From Sinomonas albida (GTDB taxonomy: Bacteria; Actinomycetota; Actinomycetes; Actinomycetales; Micrococcaceae): DNA of 64,000 nucleotides. The stretch lies in assembly GCF_004919045.1 (NCBI RefSeq), contig NZ_SWDW01000007.1, positions 1-64,000 on the forward strand. Reading direction: 5' to 3'. Below, piece by piece: positions 54,915-63,450 of the stretch. How positions within the stretch are numbered: position 1 is the first letter of the stretch; each line of letters begins with the position of its first letter. Made by a program: the position numbers and the translations under genes. Under the pieces are notes generated by a model. The model made no database searches. It was not told where the DNA came from and was given only the letters and a program-made list of their open reading frames with translations.

Positions 54915-55646
54915 GTGAGTAGTGGCAGCTCGGAGGCGGGCTCGGCCCGCACGTTCCACAGCGGCAGCCGGGGCATTGTCCGGCTCGCGTGGGCGCGTCG
55001 CCTTGGGCTCCCCGACCTTGCGTTCTCGGACGACGGCGGCCGCCTCCTCGGGTGCCTCGATGCGGCCTCGTCGCTGACGGCGGTCGAGCTCTTCGGACAG
55101 GTCGCACTGTCGGGGCCGACGGAACTCGTCGAGGCGGCCGCGGACCTCCCGGACGAGGATCTCCTGGCCGGCGGGGCGCTTCTGCGGCTCGCGGGCCACG
55201 GCGCGCACGGGCTGAGCACGGGAGTCCTCGGCTTCGTCGACGACCTCCGGGTCCTCCAGCCGGACACCGAGCCCGAAGTATCCCGCGGGAACCCCGAGGC
55301 GATCGAGCTCGAGACCCGTTGCCCGCCCGACGACGTGAGCTCGGCCGGGATCGAGCGCCGCGAGCACCGCTTCACGCTCATGCTCCCCGACGGCCCCGCC
55401 GTGTGCGCCGCCTACTCGGTGCGCGAGGGCCTCATCGCCGATCTCGGTGTGCTCGTGGCGCCGGCGCTTCGACGCCGGGGCCTCGGCACGTTCATGGCCC
55501 GCCTCGCTGCGCACGAGGCACTCGCGGAGGGCTACCTCGTACAGCTCGAGGCGCAGGCGCAGAACGTCGGGGCGCTCAGGCTCGCGGACGCCCTCGGCGT
55601 GGTCCCGTCCGGGCGCATCGCGTCGGTGCTGCTCGGCCGCACGTAG
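54915..55646 (+). CDS. GNAT-family N-acetyltransferase
   Basis: A 243-residue protein whose last third is a GNAT/FR47 domain (IADLGVLVAPALRRRGLG, acetyl-CoA loop at about residues 175-192). The first 150 residues are less typical and may form a degenerate GNAT half. GTG 54915 is the chosen start, 31 bases after pfkA. Substrate unknown. Confidence 0.78.
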   Translation: MSSGSSEAGSARTFHSGSRGIVRLAWARRLGLPDLAFSDDGGRLLGCLDAASSLTAVELFGQVALSGPTELVEAAADLPDEDLLAGGALLRLAGHGAHGLSTGVLGFVDDLRVLQPDTEPEVSRGNPEAIELETRCPPDDVSSAGIERREHRFTLMLPDGPAVCAAYSVREGLIADLGVLVAPALRRRGLGTFMARLAAHEALAEGYLVQLEAQAQNVGALRLADALGVVPSGRIASVLLGRT

Positions 55647-55730
55647 AGACTGTCCACGCTCCACCTATCAGTGCTTCCATGGCCGCGTACCGTGGGGCGC
55701 TATGGGGAACATTCCGATGGGTGAAGCACT

Positions 55731-56081
55731 GTGAAACGGCCGTCCCGCGCCGCTCGTCGCGTGGTCAATGCCATGAAGGCCGGGGTCGCCGGAACTCTCG
55801 TCGTGGCAATCACCGCGATACTCGTGCTGATGTTCTCGCCTCGCGAGCCGGGCTCTAGAGCGGTCGGGCTCTTCGGAGGCGTCTACTTTGAAGGAGCCGA
55901 TCGCGCCGACGGCTCGTGGTCCCTCGGGTTCGGGCTCATGAACTGGCCGGCCTGGATCGTGGTGTGGCTCGTGGTCTCAGGACTCGCCTTCGTCGGAGAC
56001 CTCGTCTCGGCCAGGGCCCGTCGTCCCCGCCGTCGGTTGGCGGGTCGGGGTCCGGACAGCTCACGTTCTCCCGATCAGTGA
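55731..56081 (+). CDS. Hypothetical two-helix membrane protein
   Basis: A 116-residue protein with helices at about residues 17-36 and 68-92 separated by a Gly-rich exposed loop (FGGVYFEGADRADGSW). The tail is Arg-rich. GTG 55731 has only a weak ribosome site. Its end overlaps the end of the convergent aldo/keto reductase by seven bases. No family recognised. Confidence 0.55.
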   Translation: MKRPSRAARRVVNAMKAGVAGTLVVAITAILVLMFSPREPGSRAVGLFGGVYFEGADRADGSWSLGFGLMNWPAWIVVWLVVSGLAFVGDLVSARARRPRRRLAGRGPDSSRSPDQ

Positions 56082-56905
56082 CCGAACTTGTCCGGATCGG
56101 CAGCCTCCGGGCCCGTGCCGTTGAGGGCGTCGAGGGCCGCGAGCTCCTCGGGCGTGAGGTCGAAGCTGAAGACGTCGAGGTTCTCTACCAGCCGTTGCGG
56201 CGAGGCCGACTTCGGGATCGCGACGAGGCCCTGCTGGGTGTGCCAGCGCAGCACCGCTTGAGCGGGCGTGACGCCGTGCGCCTCGGCAACGGCGACGACG
56301 GCCGGCTCGCCGAGGAGCTCAAGCCCGCGGCCGATCGGGCTGTAGGACTCCGTCACGATCGCGTGCCCCAAGTGGTAGGCCCGCGCCTCCTGCTGGGTCC
56401 AGTACGGACTCAGCTGGATCTGGTCGACGTCGGGGCCGACGCCGGTCGCCTCGATGATCACCTCAAGGTGGGCGGGCGTGAAGTTGGAGACGCCCACGGA
56501 GTGGATCTTGCCCTCTTCCCGGAGCGCAAGGAGCCCATCCCACGCTTCGGCGTACGTGCCCTGATCGGGGTTCGGTCAGTGGACCAGGAACAGGTCAAGG
56601 TAGTCGAGACCGAGCCGGCGCACGCTGCGCTCCCACGCCTCGCGGACGCCGCCCACGCTGTGCCATTCGCGGTTGAACTTGGTCGTCACGAACACGTCCT
56701 CGCGCGGCACGCCCGAGCGGCGGAGGCCCTCCCCCACGCCCTCCTCGTTCCCGTAGTTCTCGGCCGTGTCCACGTGCCGGTACCCGAGTTCGAGCGCGGT
56801 GGCGATCACCTCCGCCGCCTGCGTGTTGTCGAGCGGCCACGTTCCAAGCCCGAGCTGCGGGATGCTGTGGCCTGACGAGAGCGGGATGCGGGGTGCAGCA
56901 GTCAT
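56075..56905 (-). pseudogene. Aldo/keto reductase with in-frame TGA stop
   Basis: The 277-codon frame encodes a complete AKR except for one stop. LDYLDLFLVH is followed by TGA (56578-56576) and then PNPDQGTYAEAWDGLLAL in the same frame; family members have Trp (TGG) between His and Pro. The upstream part holds the catalytic DTAENYGNEEG (Tyr) and VTTKF (Lys); the downstream part holds GVSNFTPAHL and PIGRG. A single G-to-A change explains the break. The gene is either a recent pseudogene, a readthrough gene (TGA followed by C is a leaky context) or a sequencing error. Possible 109- and 140-residue fragments would not be functional AKRs. Confidence 0.85.
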
Positions 56906-56915
56906 GCCCCTCAGA

Positions 56916-58430
56916 CTACGGGCGCTCTGCCTCCACGGGCGAGCCCTCGGGCGCGCCGGTCTGAGCCGGTCGACCCGCTGCGGGGCGCACCTTCACGAAG
57001 AAGAAGGCCACGAGGACGCCGATAACCAGAATCCCGGCGGGCAGCAGGACCGACTGGGCCATCGCGGTCGTGAACCCGCTCTGGAGGAAGGACGGGAGCT
57101 GGCCTGCCGCGAGCGCGCTCGTGTTCTGACCGCCCCCGCCTGCGCGAGCCGGAAGGTTGTCCGCGAGGCGTGCCTGCATGAACGTCGCGATCGCGGCGCT
57201 GCCGAGCACCGCGCCGATCTGGCGCGTCGTGTTGTAGATGCCCGAGCCGGCGCCCGCGAGCTGCGGCGGGAGGTTTCGGGTCGCGAGCGTGGCGAGCGGA
57301 CCCCAGAGGCCTGCGTTGGCGACGCCCAGAACGGCGCCCGGGATGAGGAGGACCGCAAGGTTCTGATCCGGCGTCAGGAGCACCGAGTACAGCCAGAGCG
57401 AGACAACGAACAGGAACATGCCGCCGATGTTCATCACCTTCGCGTGCCCGCGGTCCACGAACTTCCCGGCCACAGGCGCGAGGCCGCCTGAGAGGACCGC
57501 CATGGGGATCATCATGAGCGCCGACTGCGTCGGGGTCATGCCGCGCACCAGCTGGTAGTAGAAGATCGTGGGCAGGCCGAACGAGGTCACGGCGAAGCCC
57601 ACCGTCGAAATGCCGAGGTTCGCGAGCGAGAAGTTGCGGTCGCGGAACAGGCGCAGCGGAACGAGCGGCTCGGCCTTGTTGAACGCCTGCCACAGCACGA
57701 ACAGCGCCATCACCACGATGCCCGCGATGATGAGGCCCCACACCGTGATCGGGCCCGTGATGGTGCCCCACGAGTACGTCTGGCCCTCCTGGATGCCGAA
57801 GACGATGAGGAACATCGCAATGCCGCTGAGCACGACGCCGAGCCAGTCGAACCGATGCGAGTGCGTGGTGAGCTTCGGCACGAGGCGCATCGCGAGGAAG
57901 AAGCCGACAATGCCAACCGGGACGTTGATGAAGAAGACCCATTCCCAGCCGAACCCGTCCACCAGGAGGCCGCCCAGGATCGGGCCCACGAGCATCGCGA
58001 CGCCCGCCGTCGAGCCCCAGATGCTCATCGCGGCGCCACGGCGCTCGGGTGGGAAGATGCGCGTGATCACGGCCATGGTCTGAGGCGTCATGAGGCCGGC
58101 GCCGAGTCCCTGCACCACGCGGGCGGCGATGAGCGAGGCGATGCTCCCCGAGAGCCCGCACCACAGGGAGGCGAGCGTGAAGATGACAAGTCCCGTGAGG
58201 TACATGTTCTTCGGGCCGAACCGGTCACCGAGGCGCCCCGTGATGAGGAGCGGGACGACGTACGCGAGCAGGTACGCGCTCGTCACCCAGATGACCTCGT
58301 TGATGTCCGCACCGATCCCCCGCATGATCGCGGGGTTCGCCACCGACACGATGGTCGTGTCGATGAGGATCATGAAGAAGCCGATGACCAGGGACCACAG
58401 GGCAGCCCAAGGCCGCTCAATTCTTTCCAC
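56916..58430 (-). CDS. MFS multidrug exporter, DHA2 (14-TMS) family
   Basis: A 504-residue drug:proton antiporter of the EmrB/QacA type. First helix with LIDTTIVSVANPAI (motif D1), motif A GRLGDRFGPKNMYL, and motif C-like GPILGGLLVD. Fourteen helices are expected from length and hydrophobicity. GTG 58430 starts MERIERPWAA; its ribosome site is weak. It ends 10 bases before the reductase start, and the two may share a transcript. Substrates unknown. Confidence 0.93.
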   Translation of the reverse strand: MERIERPWAALWSLVIGFFMILIDTTIVSVANPAIMRGIGADINEVIWVTSAYLLAYVVPLLITGRLGDRFGPKNMYLTGLVIFTLASLWCGLSGSIASLIAARVVQGLGAGLMTPQTMAVITRIFPPERRGAAMSIWGSTAGVAMLVGPILGGLLVDGFGWEWVFFINVPVGIVGFFLAMRLVPKLTTHSHRFDWLGVVLSGIAMFLIVFGIQEGQTYSWGTITGPITVWGLIIAGIVVMALFVLWQAFNKAEPLVPLRLFRDRNFSLANLGISTVGFAVTSFGLPTIFYYQLVRGMTPTQSALMMIPMAVLSGGLAPVAGKFVDRGHAKVMNIGGMFLFVVSLWLYSVLLTPDQNLAVLLIPGAVLGVANAGLWGPLATLATRNLPPQLAGAGSGIYNTTRQIGAVLGSAAIATFMQARLADNLPARAGGGGQNTSALAAGQLPSFLQSGFTTAMAQSVLLPAGILVIGVLVAFFFVKVRPAAGRPAQTGAPEGSPVEAERP

Positions 58431-58518
58431 CGAACCAGAGTCTCACCTTCTGCGGACAGCGGAAGTCCGCAGGTGTTCGCCGGCCGCGATCAGAGACCGA
58501 TATCACATGCTGAGAGGC

Positions 58519-59649
58519 TCAGCGCGGTCCGCGCAGGAGACCCGTGGGCCTGTGGACCACTTGGCCAGCCTCCGGCGCGACGATCGTCTCCTGGGCCGCC
58601 GCGTAGACCTCGCCCTCGGCCTCTCCGCTGACGGTGAGCGGAAGGTCTGGAGGCGTGCTGCGCTTGACGATCGCGAGCGCGATGGGGCCCATCTCGTAGT
58701 GGAGCGCCGCGGAGGTGACCCGACCCACCTGCTTCCCGGCGCCGTCGCCCGTTGCAGGGAAGACCGGGCTGCCGACCGCGGGGAGCGTGTGGGCCGAGCC
58801 GTCGAGCTGGAGCATGACGAGCCTCCTCGGCGGGTGGCCGAGGTTGTGGACGCGGGCGATCGTCTCCTGGCCCTTGTAGCAGCCCTTGGCGAGATGCACG
58901 GCCGTTCGCAGGAGATCCAGCTCGTGTGGAATCGCCTTCTCGTCCGTCTCGAAGCCGACGCGCGGGCGCCAGGCCGCGATGCGGAGCGCGTCCGCGGCCA
59001 TCGATCCGGCGAGGGCAACGCCCGCGCCGTCGAGCGCGGCCGCGGCGTCGCCGAGCCGGTCCGCAGGGACCAGGTGCTCGAACCACGGCCGCTCGAGGCC
59101 GGGGTGCCGATCCTCGGGAACGGCAGCGTAGCTGAACCCGCCCGGAGCGATATGCGGCCATGGGTCGCGCCACATGGGTCCGACGCCACCGAGACCCGCG
59201 AGCTCATCGAGCTGGCGCACCGCGCCGAGGACTCCCCACGCATCGCTCACGTTCGCCACCTCGACCCGCAGCATGAAACGCATCGAATCGAGCCACGCCG
59301 CAAGGCCGCCGGCCTCTGCCGCCTCGACGAGAAGCCAAGCCGTCGTGCCGTCGTCCACGATCCGCGCGTCGTACTCGATCCGGCCCTGGACGCTCAGGAG
59401 CAGGAGCTCAGCTGACTCGCCGGGAGCGAGGCCAGCCACCTGCTGGGAGGAAAGGGTGGTGAGCCACGTGAGGCGATCAGGGCCGGTCACGGTCACCACG
59501 CCGCGGAACGAGAGGTCTGCGGCGGCGCGACCCTCCACCAGAGCGCGCTGCTCGCGCACGGGATCGCCGTAGTGCGCGGCGACGCCCGCGTCGGCGCCGC
59601 CCGCCTCGACGGCGCCGGGGCGGGACAGGAGCGGAGAGGAGAAGGTCAT
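58519..59649 (-). CDS. ygfZ: Folate-binding protein YgfZ (CAF17/GcvT-like)
   Basis: A 376-residue folate-dependent Fe-S cluster maintenance protein. The diagnostic KGCYKGQE motif is at about residue 258, followed by HNLGHPPRRLVML; the N-terminal GcvT-like fold includes RGVVTVTGPDRLTWL. ATG 59649. It lies 98 bases after a nitrobindin-like gene on the same strand. Confidence 0.93.
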   Translation of the reverse strand: MTFSSPLLSRPGAVEAGGADAGVAAHYGDPVREQRALVEGRAAADLSFRGVVTVTGPDRLTWLTTLSSQQVAGLAPGESAELLLLSVQGRIEYDARIVDDGTTAWLLVEAAEAGGLAAWLDSMRFMLRVEVANVSDAWGVLGAVRQLDELAGLGGVGPMWRDPWPHIAPGGFSYAAVPEDRHPGLERPWFEHLVPADRLGDAAAALDGAGVALAGSMAADALRIAAWRPRVGFETDEKAIPHELDLLRTAVHLAKGCYKGQETIARVHNLGHPPRRLVMLQLDGSAHTLPAVGSPVFPATGDGAGKQVGRVTSAALHYEMGPIALAIVKRSTPPDLPLTVSGEAEGEVYAAAQETIVAPEAGQVVHRPTGLLRGPR

Positions 59650-59747
59650 GATCAGTTCAACGCCTGGGAGGCCGATTTCAGTCCGACGGTTTTCGGTCCG
59701 ACCATTTCAGCCTGCCCGTCTCGACTCGGACCAGTCGATGCGCGCGG

Positions 59748-60377
59748 TCATTCGGGGCGCTGCTGCGGGACTTCCGGCTGCGCCACGCGCTTGAGGATCG
59801 CCGAGGCGTGCGGGGCGAGGGGTGTGCCGCCGGAGGCGACGTCCCAGCGCCAGAACAGGTCGCCGTTGACCAGGCCGAAGATCCGGGTCGCGGCCGAGTA
59901 GTTCCTGCTGTTGGCGCCGCGCATCACGGCGTCCGTGCTGAGCTGGATCTGCGGGCCGCGGATCTGGCCGTAGTACAGCTCGGCGATGCCGCCCGGATGG
60001 AGGATCGTGACGGTGATGTCGAACCCGCCGTCGGAGTTGCGCAGCCGCTCGACCTCGTCCGCCGACTTGTACGCGGGAACGATGTCCGCGGGCGTCAGAC
60101 CCGGGCCGCCATCGGCATCGAGGAGCGGACGGTCGAGCTGCCAGAAGCCGGTCTCGACGGAGAGCGGACGCAGCCTGACACCGTTCTCGTCGGTGAGCCA
60201 GCTTTCGGCCGTGTACTCGAGGTACGGGAAGCCGTGGTGGTGGAACGTGACGCGCTGGCCGAAGTGCTCGTCACCCTCCTCCCCCGGACCGAGCCGCCCT
60301 TGGCCTTCCCACTCCCCGATGAGCCACGACAGCGGGACAAGCTCGGGGGTGAGTCCAGTAGGGATCTCAATCGGCAC
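59748..60377 (-). CDS. Nitrobindin-like heme/fatty-acid-binding beta-barrel protein
   Basis: A 209-residue FABP/DUF1794-family barrel. GEWEGQG at residues 21-27 is the family motif; LAPHASAILKR near the end contains the His that would ligate heme in nitrobindins. Bacterial members bind ferric heme and may detoxify peroxynitrite; that role is inferred. ATG 60377. Confidence 0.9.
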   Translation of the reverse strand: MPIEIPTGLTPELVPLSWLIGEWEGQGRLGPGEEGDEHFGQRVTFHHHGFPYLEYTAESWLTDENGVRLRPLSVETGFWQLDRPLLDADGGPGLTPADIVPAYKSADEVERLRNSDGGFDITVTILHPGGIAELYYGQIRGPQIQLSTDAVMRGANSRNYSAATRIFGLVNGDLFWRWDVASGGTPLAPHASAILKRVAQPEVPQQRPE

Positions 60378-60395
60378 GAGTCGACTCCGGAAGGA

Positions 60396-60509
60396 TCAGC
60401 GCTGGCCGCGGAACAGTCCGAGGATCGCGTAGACGGCGAACCACGCCATCGAGATGCCGGCGATGACCAGCAGGACAAGGAAGAGGATTTCCCAGGCAAG
60501 AACAGACAT
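60396..60509 (-). CDS. 37-residue single-pass membrane protein
   Basis: The peptide begins MSVLAWEILFLVLLVIAG and has one long hydrophobic helix (residues 4-32) with a basic end (LFRGQR). It lies 18 bases upstream of the nitrobindin-like gene on the same strand. The ribosome site is weak. Support is the clean helix and coherent position, no family known. Confidence 0.55.
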   Translation of the reverse strand: MSVLAWEILFLVLLVIAGISMAWFAVYAILGLFRGQR

Positions 60510-60568
60510 AGCGCCATGGTAGCGCCTCGGCTGGGGCCTCCCGCCCGCGTGACGGCGAGGCAGGGCGC

Positions 60569-61315
60569 TCAGTGGAGCAGGAGCTTGTCCATGAAGTACG
60601 CGATCGATCCGACCGCAAGGACCGGCGCGAGCGCGAGCGCCACGAGTCCCGCCCGCGGCATGGGCCGCGACCGCGTGCGGTTGAGGCGGCGGACCGCGGC
60701 GAGCACGGCGCCGATCAGGACACCGGCCGCCGTGGCGGGAATCACGGCGATGTCCGTTAGGACGAGCGCGGTGAGGGGAGCTGCGAGGCCCGCGAAGACG
60801 ATGGCGAACGGGGCCACGATCGTGTCCGGCCAGTTGATGGCCCCGACCAGGAGGGCCACGACCGTGCTGATCCCGGCGACGAGCAGCATCGAGCCCGTGC
60901 CGGTGAAGCGCGCCGTGGCGATCCACCCGGCCCCGAGGCAGCACAGCAGCACTCCGGAGCTGGCGCCGAGCGTCGACTCGAGGCGGTGGCTCTGTCCGGT
61001 GCCCCGGATGAGCTGGACCACGGTCACGGCCATGACGCCGAGCGCCATGGCCGCCGGGGCCCACGAGAGGAACTCGGGCCCCGGCACTGCGGCAGCCGAG
61101 ATTCCGGCCGCGGCGCCCGCGAGCGCGAGGATGGTCCCGTTCGTCTTCCTGGCAGGGATCCCCAGGAAGTGCGGCCACCCGAAACCCGCGGCGATGGCGA
61201 GGACGACGGCGACCGTAGCCTGGGCGAGAGGCCCGCCGAAGCTCGACCCGACGAGGGCGGCTGTGCCCGCCACGCCGATGCCTGCGGCGGCCACGCCTCC
61301 GATCCACGTCTTCAC
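60569..61315 (-). CDS. Hypothetical polytopic membrane protein
   Basis: A 248-residue protein with about seven or eight hydrophobic helices, Ala/Gly/Val-rich, and a conserved-looking FGWPHFLGIPARKTNGT loop. GTG 61315 (VKTWIGGVAA) is preferred because AAGGA lies eight bases upstream; ATG 61357 would add 14 residues and overlap the glnR promoter region. Divergent from glnR. Function unknown; an FUSC-like or permease-like fold cannot be decided by eye. Confidence 0.75.
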   Translation of the reverse strand: MKTWIGGVAAAGIGVAGTAALVGSSFGGPLAQATVAVVLAIAAGFGWPHFLGIPARKTNGTILALAGAAAGISAAAVPGPEFLSWAPAAMALGVMAVTVVQLIRGTGQSHRLESTLGASSGVLLCCLGAGWIATARFTGTGSMLLVAGISTVVALLVGAINWPDTIVAPFAIVFAGLAAPLTALVLTDIAVIPATAAGVLIGAVLAAVRRLNRTRSRPMPRAGLVALALAPVLAVGSIAYFMDKLLLH

Positions 61316-61342
61316 GCTGCCATCCTTCCACAGGGCCACCCG

Positions 61343-61348
61343 TATAAT
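61343..61348 (+). promoter_or_regulatory. Candidate glnR promoter -10 (TATAAT)
   Basis: A perfect consensus TATAAT 57 bases before the glnR ATG, without a clear -35 at the usual distance. The reading on the minus strand could also serve the divergent membrane protein. Confidence 0.45.
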
Positions 61349-61404
61349 CGTCCGCATAGGTACGACCTGCCCGACGTTGTGCAGCCTGCTCTTCGGGAGG
61401 AACT

Positions 61405-62100
61405 ATGTCGCACATTCTGCTGCTGACCAACAGCCGAGGCTCCTCGGTCGAAGTGCTTCCTGCCCTCGAACTTCTGAACCATCAGGTTCACATCTTGGCC
61501 GCCGAGCCGACCGCGCTGCTCGACGCGGATCCGGCCGACGTCGTCTTCCTCGACGCCCGCAAGGACCTCGTGGGCGCCCGCTCCCTCACCCAGCTGCTCA
61601 AGGCCACAGGCCTCAGCTCGCCCCTGCTCCTCATCCTCACCGAGGGCGGCATGGCCGCCGTCTCCTCGGCCTGGGCCGTCGACGACATCATCCTCGAGTC
61701 CGCGGGGCCGGCAGAGATTGAGGCGCGCATCCGGCTCGCCGTGTCGAAGACCTCGCACGTCGAGGAGGCCGAGACCGAGATCCGCGCGGCCGGCGTGGTG
61801 ATCGACGAGGCCAGCTACACGGCGCGCGTGAACGGGGAGGCCCTCAACCTCACCTTCAAGGAGTTCGAGCTCCTCAAGTACCTCGCGCAGCACCCCGGCC
61901 GCGTGTTCACGCGGCAGCAGCTCCTGACGGAGGTGTGGGGCTACGACTACTACGGGGGCACGCGCACGGTCGACGTCCACGTTCGGCGCCTCCGGGCCAA
62001 GCTCGGGCCCGACCACGAGGGGCTCATCGGGACGGTGCGGAACGTCGGCTACCGGCTCACCCTCACCCGGCTCAGCGAGGACGAGCTCAGCGAGGCGTAG
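61405..62100 (+). CDS. glnR: Nitrogen regulator GlnR (orphan OmpR-type)
   Basis: A 231-residue transcription factor controlling nitrogen assimilation in actinobacteria. The receiver-like domain (residues 1-105) keeps Asp50 (VFLDARKDL) but lacks the acidic pair and the conserved Lys, as in GlnR, so it is probably not phosphorylated. The C-terminal winged helix ([20 protein letters not shown], then [13 protein letters not shown]) is OmpR-like. GGAGGA lies just before ATG 61405. Adjacency to mshD matches the mycobacterial glnR-mshD order and supports the assignment. No cognate kinase is present. Confidence 0.92.
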   Translation: MSHILLLTNSRGSSVEVLPALELLNHQVHILAAEPTALLDADPADVVFLDARKDLVGARSLTQLLKATGLSSPLLLILTEGGMAAVSSAWAVDDIILESAGPAEIEARIRLAVSKTSHVEEAETEIRAAGVVIDEASYTARVNGEALNLTFKEFELLKYLAQHPGRVFTRQQLLTEVWGYDYYGGTRTVDVHVRRLRAKLGPDHEGLIGTVRNVGYRLTLTRLSEDELSEA

Positions 62101-62150
62101 GCCTCCGGCGCTGAACTGCCCGCGGCCCGGGATATGCGGCCCGAGACGTG

Positions 62151-62188
62151 ACGAGGGTCCCGCACCGTGCTCGGTGCGGGACCCTCGT
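62151..62188 (+). terminator. glnR terminator
   Basis: Perfect 16-bp arms (62151-62166 and 62173-62188) with a six-base loop, 50 bases after glnR. No T tract follows. The rest of the 260-base gap to mshD shows no gene. Confidence 0.75.
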
Positions 62189-62360
62189 GCTGCGAGGCCT
62201 GGAGCCTCGATCTGTGGAGGACATACGGGTCGAACGTATCGAGGCCACCCCACTGGTGGATCCCCCTCGCGCGGCTAAGCCGCGGTCATTCACTGTACAC
62301 GTGCACGTCCCGGACCGCCAAACCCGCCCGCGCCGCGGGCGCATTCGCTAGCCTTGCTTC

Positions 62361-63344
62361 ATGACGAGCGCTTATCCGCAGGACTGGCCCGCCACCGTCG
62401 TCGAGGGTCGCGTTCCGCGGTCCCTGTGGACGGAGATCGAATCCCTGCTCGCCGCGGCGGAGGACTCCGACGGCAACCCGTCGCTCTCGGAGCAGACCAC
62501 GGTGCTCCTGCGCTCGCCGGAGACGCGCTCGGAGGAGATCGTCACGGTCGCCGTCCACGCGCTCGACGACACTTCGGGCTCGTCGGCGCCGGAGGACCTC
62601 GCGGGGGTGGCCGCCATTGCGTTCCAGCCGGACGGCGCCGGCGTGGTGGAGCTTGCGGTCCACCCGACGTACCGCAACCAGGGGGTCGGCGTGCGGCTCG
62701 TCGAGGCGATCAAGGAGCTCCGGGGCCCCGCGGGGCACGAGGGCCTCACAGCCTGGTCGCACGGCAACCACGAGGCCGCCGCAGAGCTCGCGGCACTGTA
62801 CGGCTACGTGCCGCTCCGCGAGCTCTGGAAGATGGTGCTCGTGCGCCACGCGGAGGGCCCCGCCCCCACCCTGCCGGACGGCGTCACGATCCGCACGTTC
62901 GAGCCGGGCCGCGACGAGGACGCGTGGCTCGCCGCGAACCATGCGGCTTTCGCCCACCATCCCGAGCAGGGCGCGCTGCGACGCAGCGACCTCGAGGCGC
63001 GCATGGGCGAGCCGTGGTTCGATCCCGCGGGCTTCTTCCTCGCGGTGGACGACGGCGGCCGGATCCTCGGCTTCCACTGGACGAAGGTGCACCCAGCCCA
63101 CGGCGAGCACAAGGCGGTCGGCGAGGTGTACGTGGTGGGCGTCGACCCGTCGGCGCAGGGCCGCGGCCTGGGCCTCGCGCTCACGTTGACTGGGATCGAC
63201 TATCTCCACAGCAAGGGGCTCAAGACGGTCATGCTGTACACGGACGCGGACAACTCGGCCGCGGTCGCGCTCTACCGGAAGCTCGGCTTCACGCTGTGGG
63301 ACAAGGACGTGCTCTACGGGCCGGCTGCGCCGGCCGGCGCCTAG
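62361..63344 (+). CDS. mshD: Mycothiol synthase
   Basis: A 327-residue tandem-GNAT enzyme that transfers acetyl from acetyl-CoA to Cys-GlcN-Ins, the last step of mycothiol synthesis. Acetyl-CoA loops appear in both halves: LAVHPTYRNQGVGVRLV near residue 98 and GVDPSAQGRGLGLALTL near residue 260. The ending AVALYRKLGFTLWDKDVLY is typical of MshD. ATG 62361. It shows the host uses mycothiol, which confirms an actinobacterium. Confidence 0.95.
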   Translation: MTSAYPQDWPATVVEGRVPRSLWTEIESLLAAAEDSDGNPSLSEQTTVLLRSPETRSEEIVTVAVHALDDTSGSSAPEDLAGVAAIAFQPDGAGVVELAVHPTYRNQGVGVRLVEAIKELRGPAGHEGLTAWSHGNHEAAAELAALYGYVPLRELWKMVLVRHAEGPAPTLPDGVTIRTFEPGRDEDAWLAANHAAFAHHPEQGALRRSDLEARMGEPWFDPAGFFLAVDDGGRILGFHWTKVHPAHGEHKAVGEVYVVGVDPSAQGRGLGLALTLTGIDYLHSKGLKTVMLYTDADNSAAVALYRKLGFTLWDKDVLYGPAAPAGA

Positions 63345-63450
63345 AGCGGCTGGGCCCTCGGCCCATCAGCAATCTATTGGACAAGGTCTATCCGTCTCGC
63401 CGCCCTAGTAGGCTGGACCCGAAGGATCTGAGAGCGTCTGCGGAGGAACA

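Noticed and set aside
56075-56905. Frameshift, or selenocysteine insertion, in the aldo/keto reductase
   Set aside because: Both halves are in one frame, so it is not a frameshift; the replaced residue is Trp in the family, not Cys, and no selenocysteine element is evident.
62190-62350. tRNA-like sequence between glnR and mshD
   Set aside because: A GGTCGAAC stretch resembles a T-loop, but no acceptor stem or anticodon arm can be formed.
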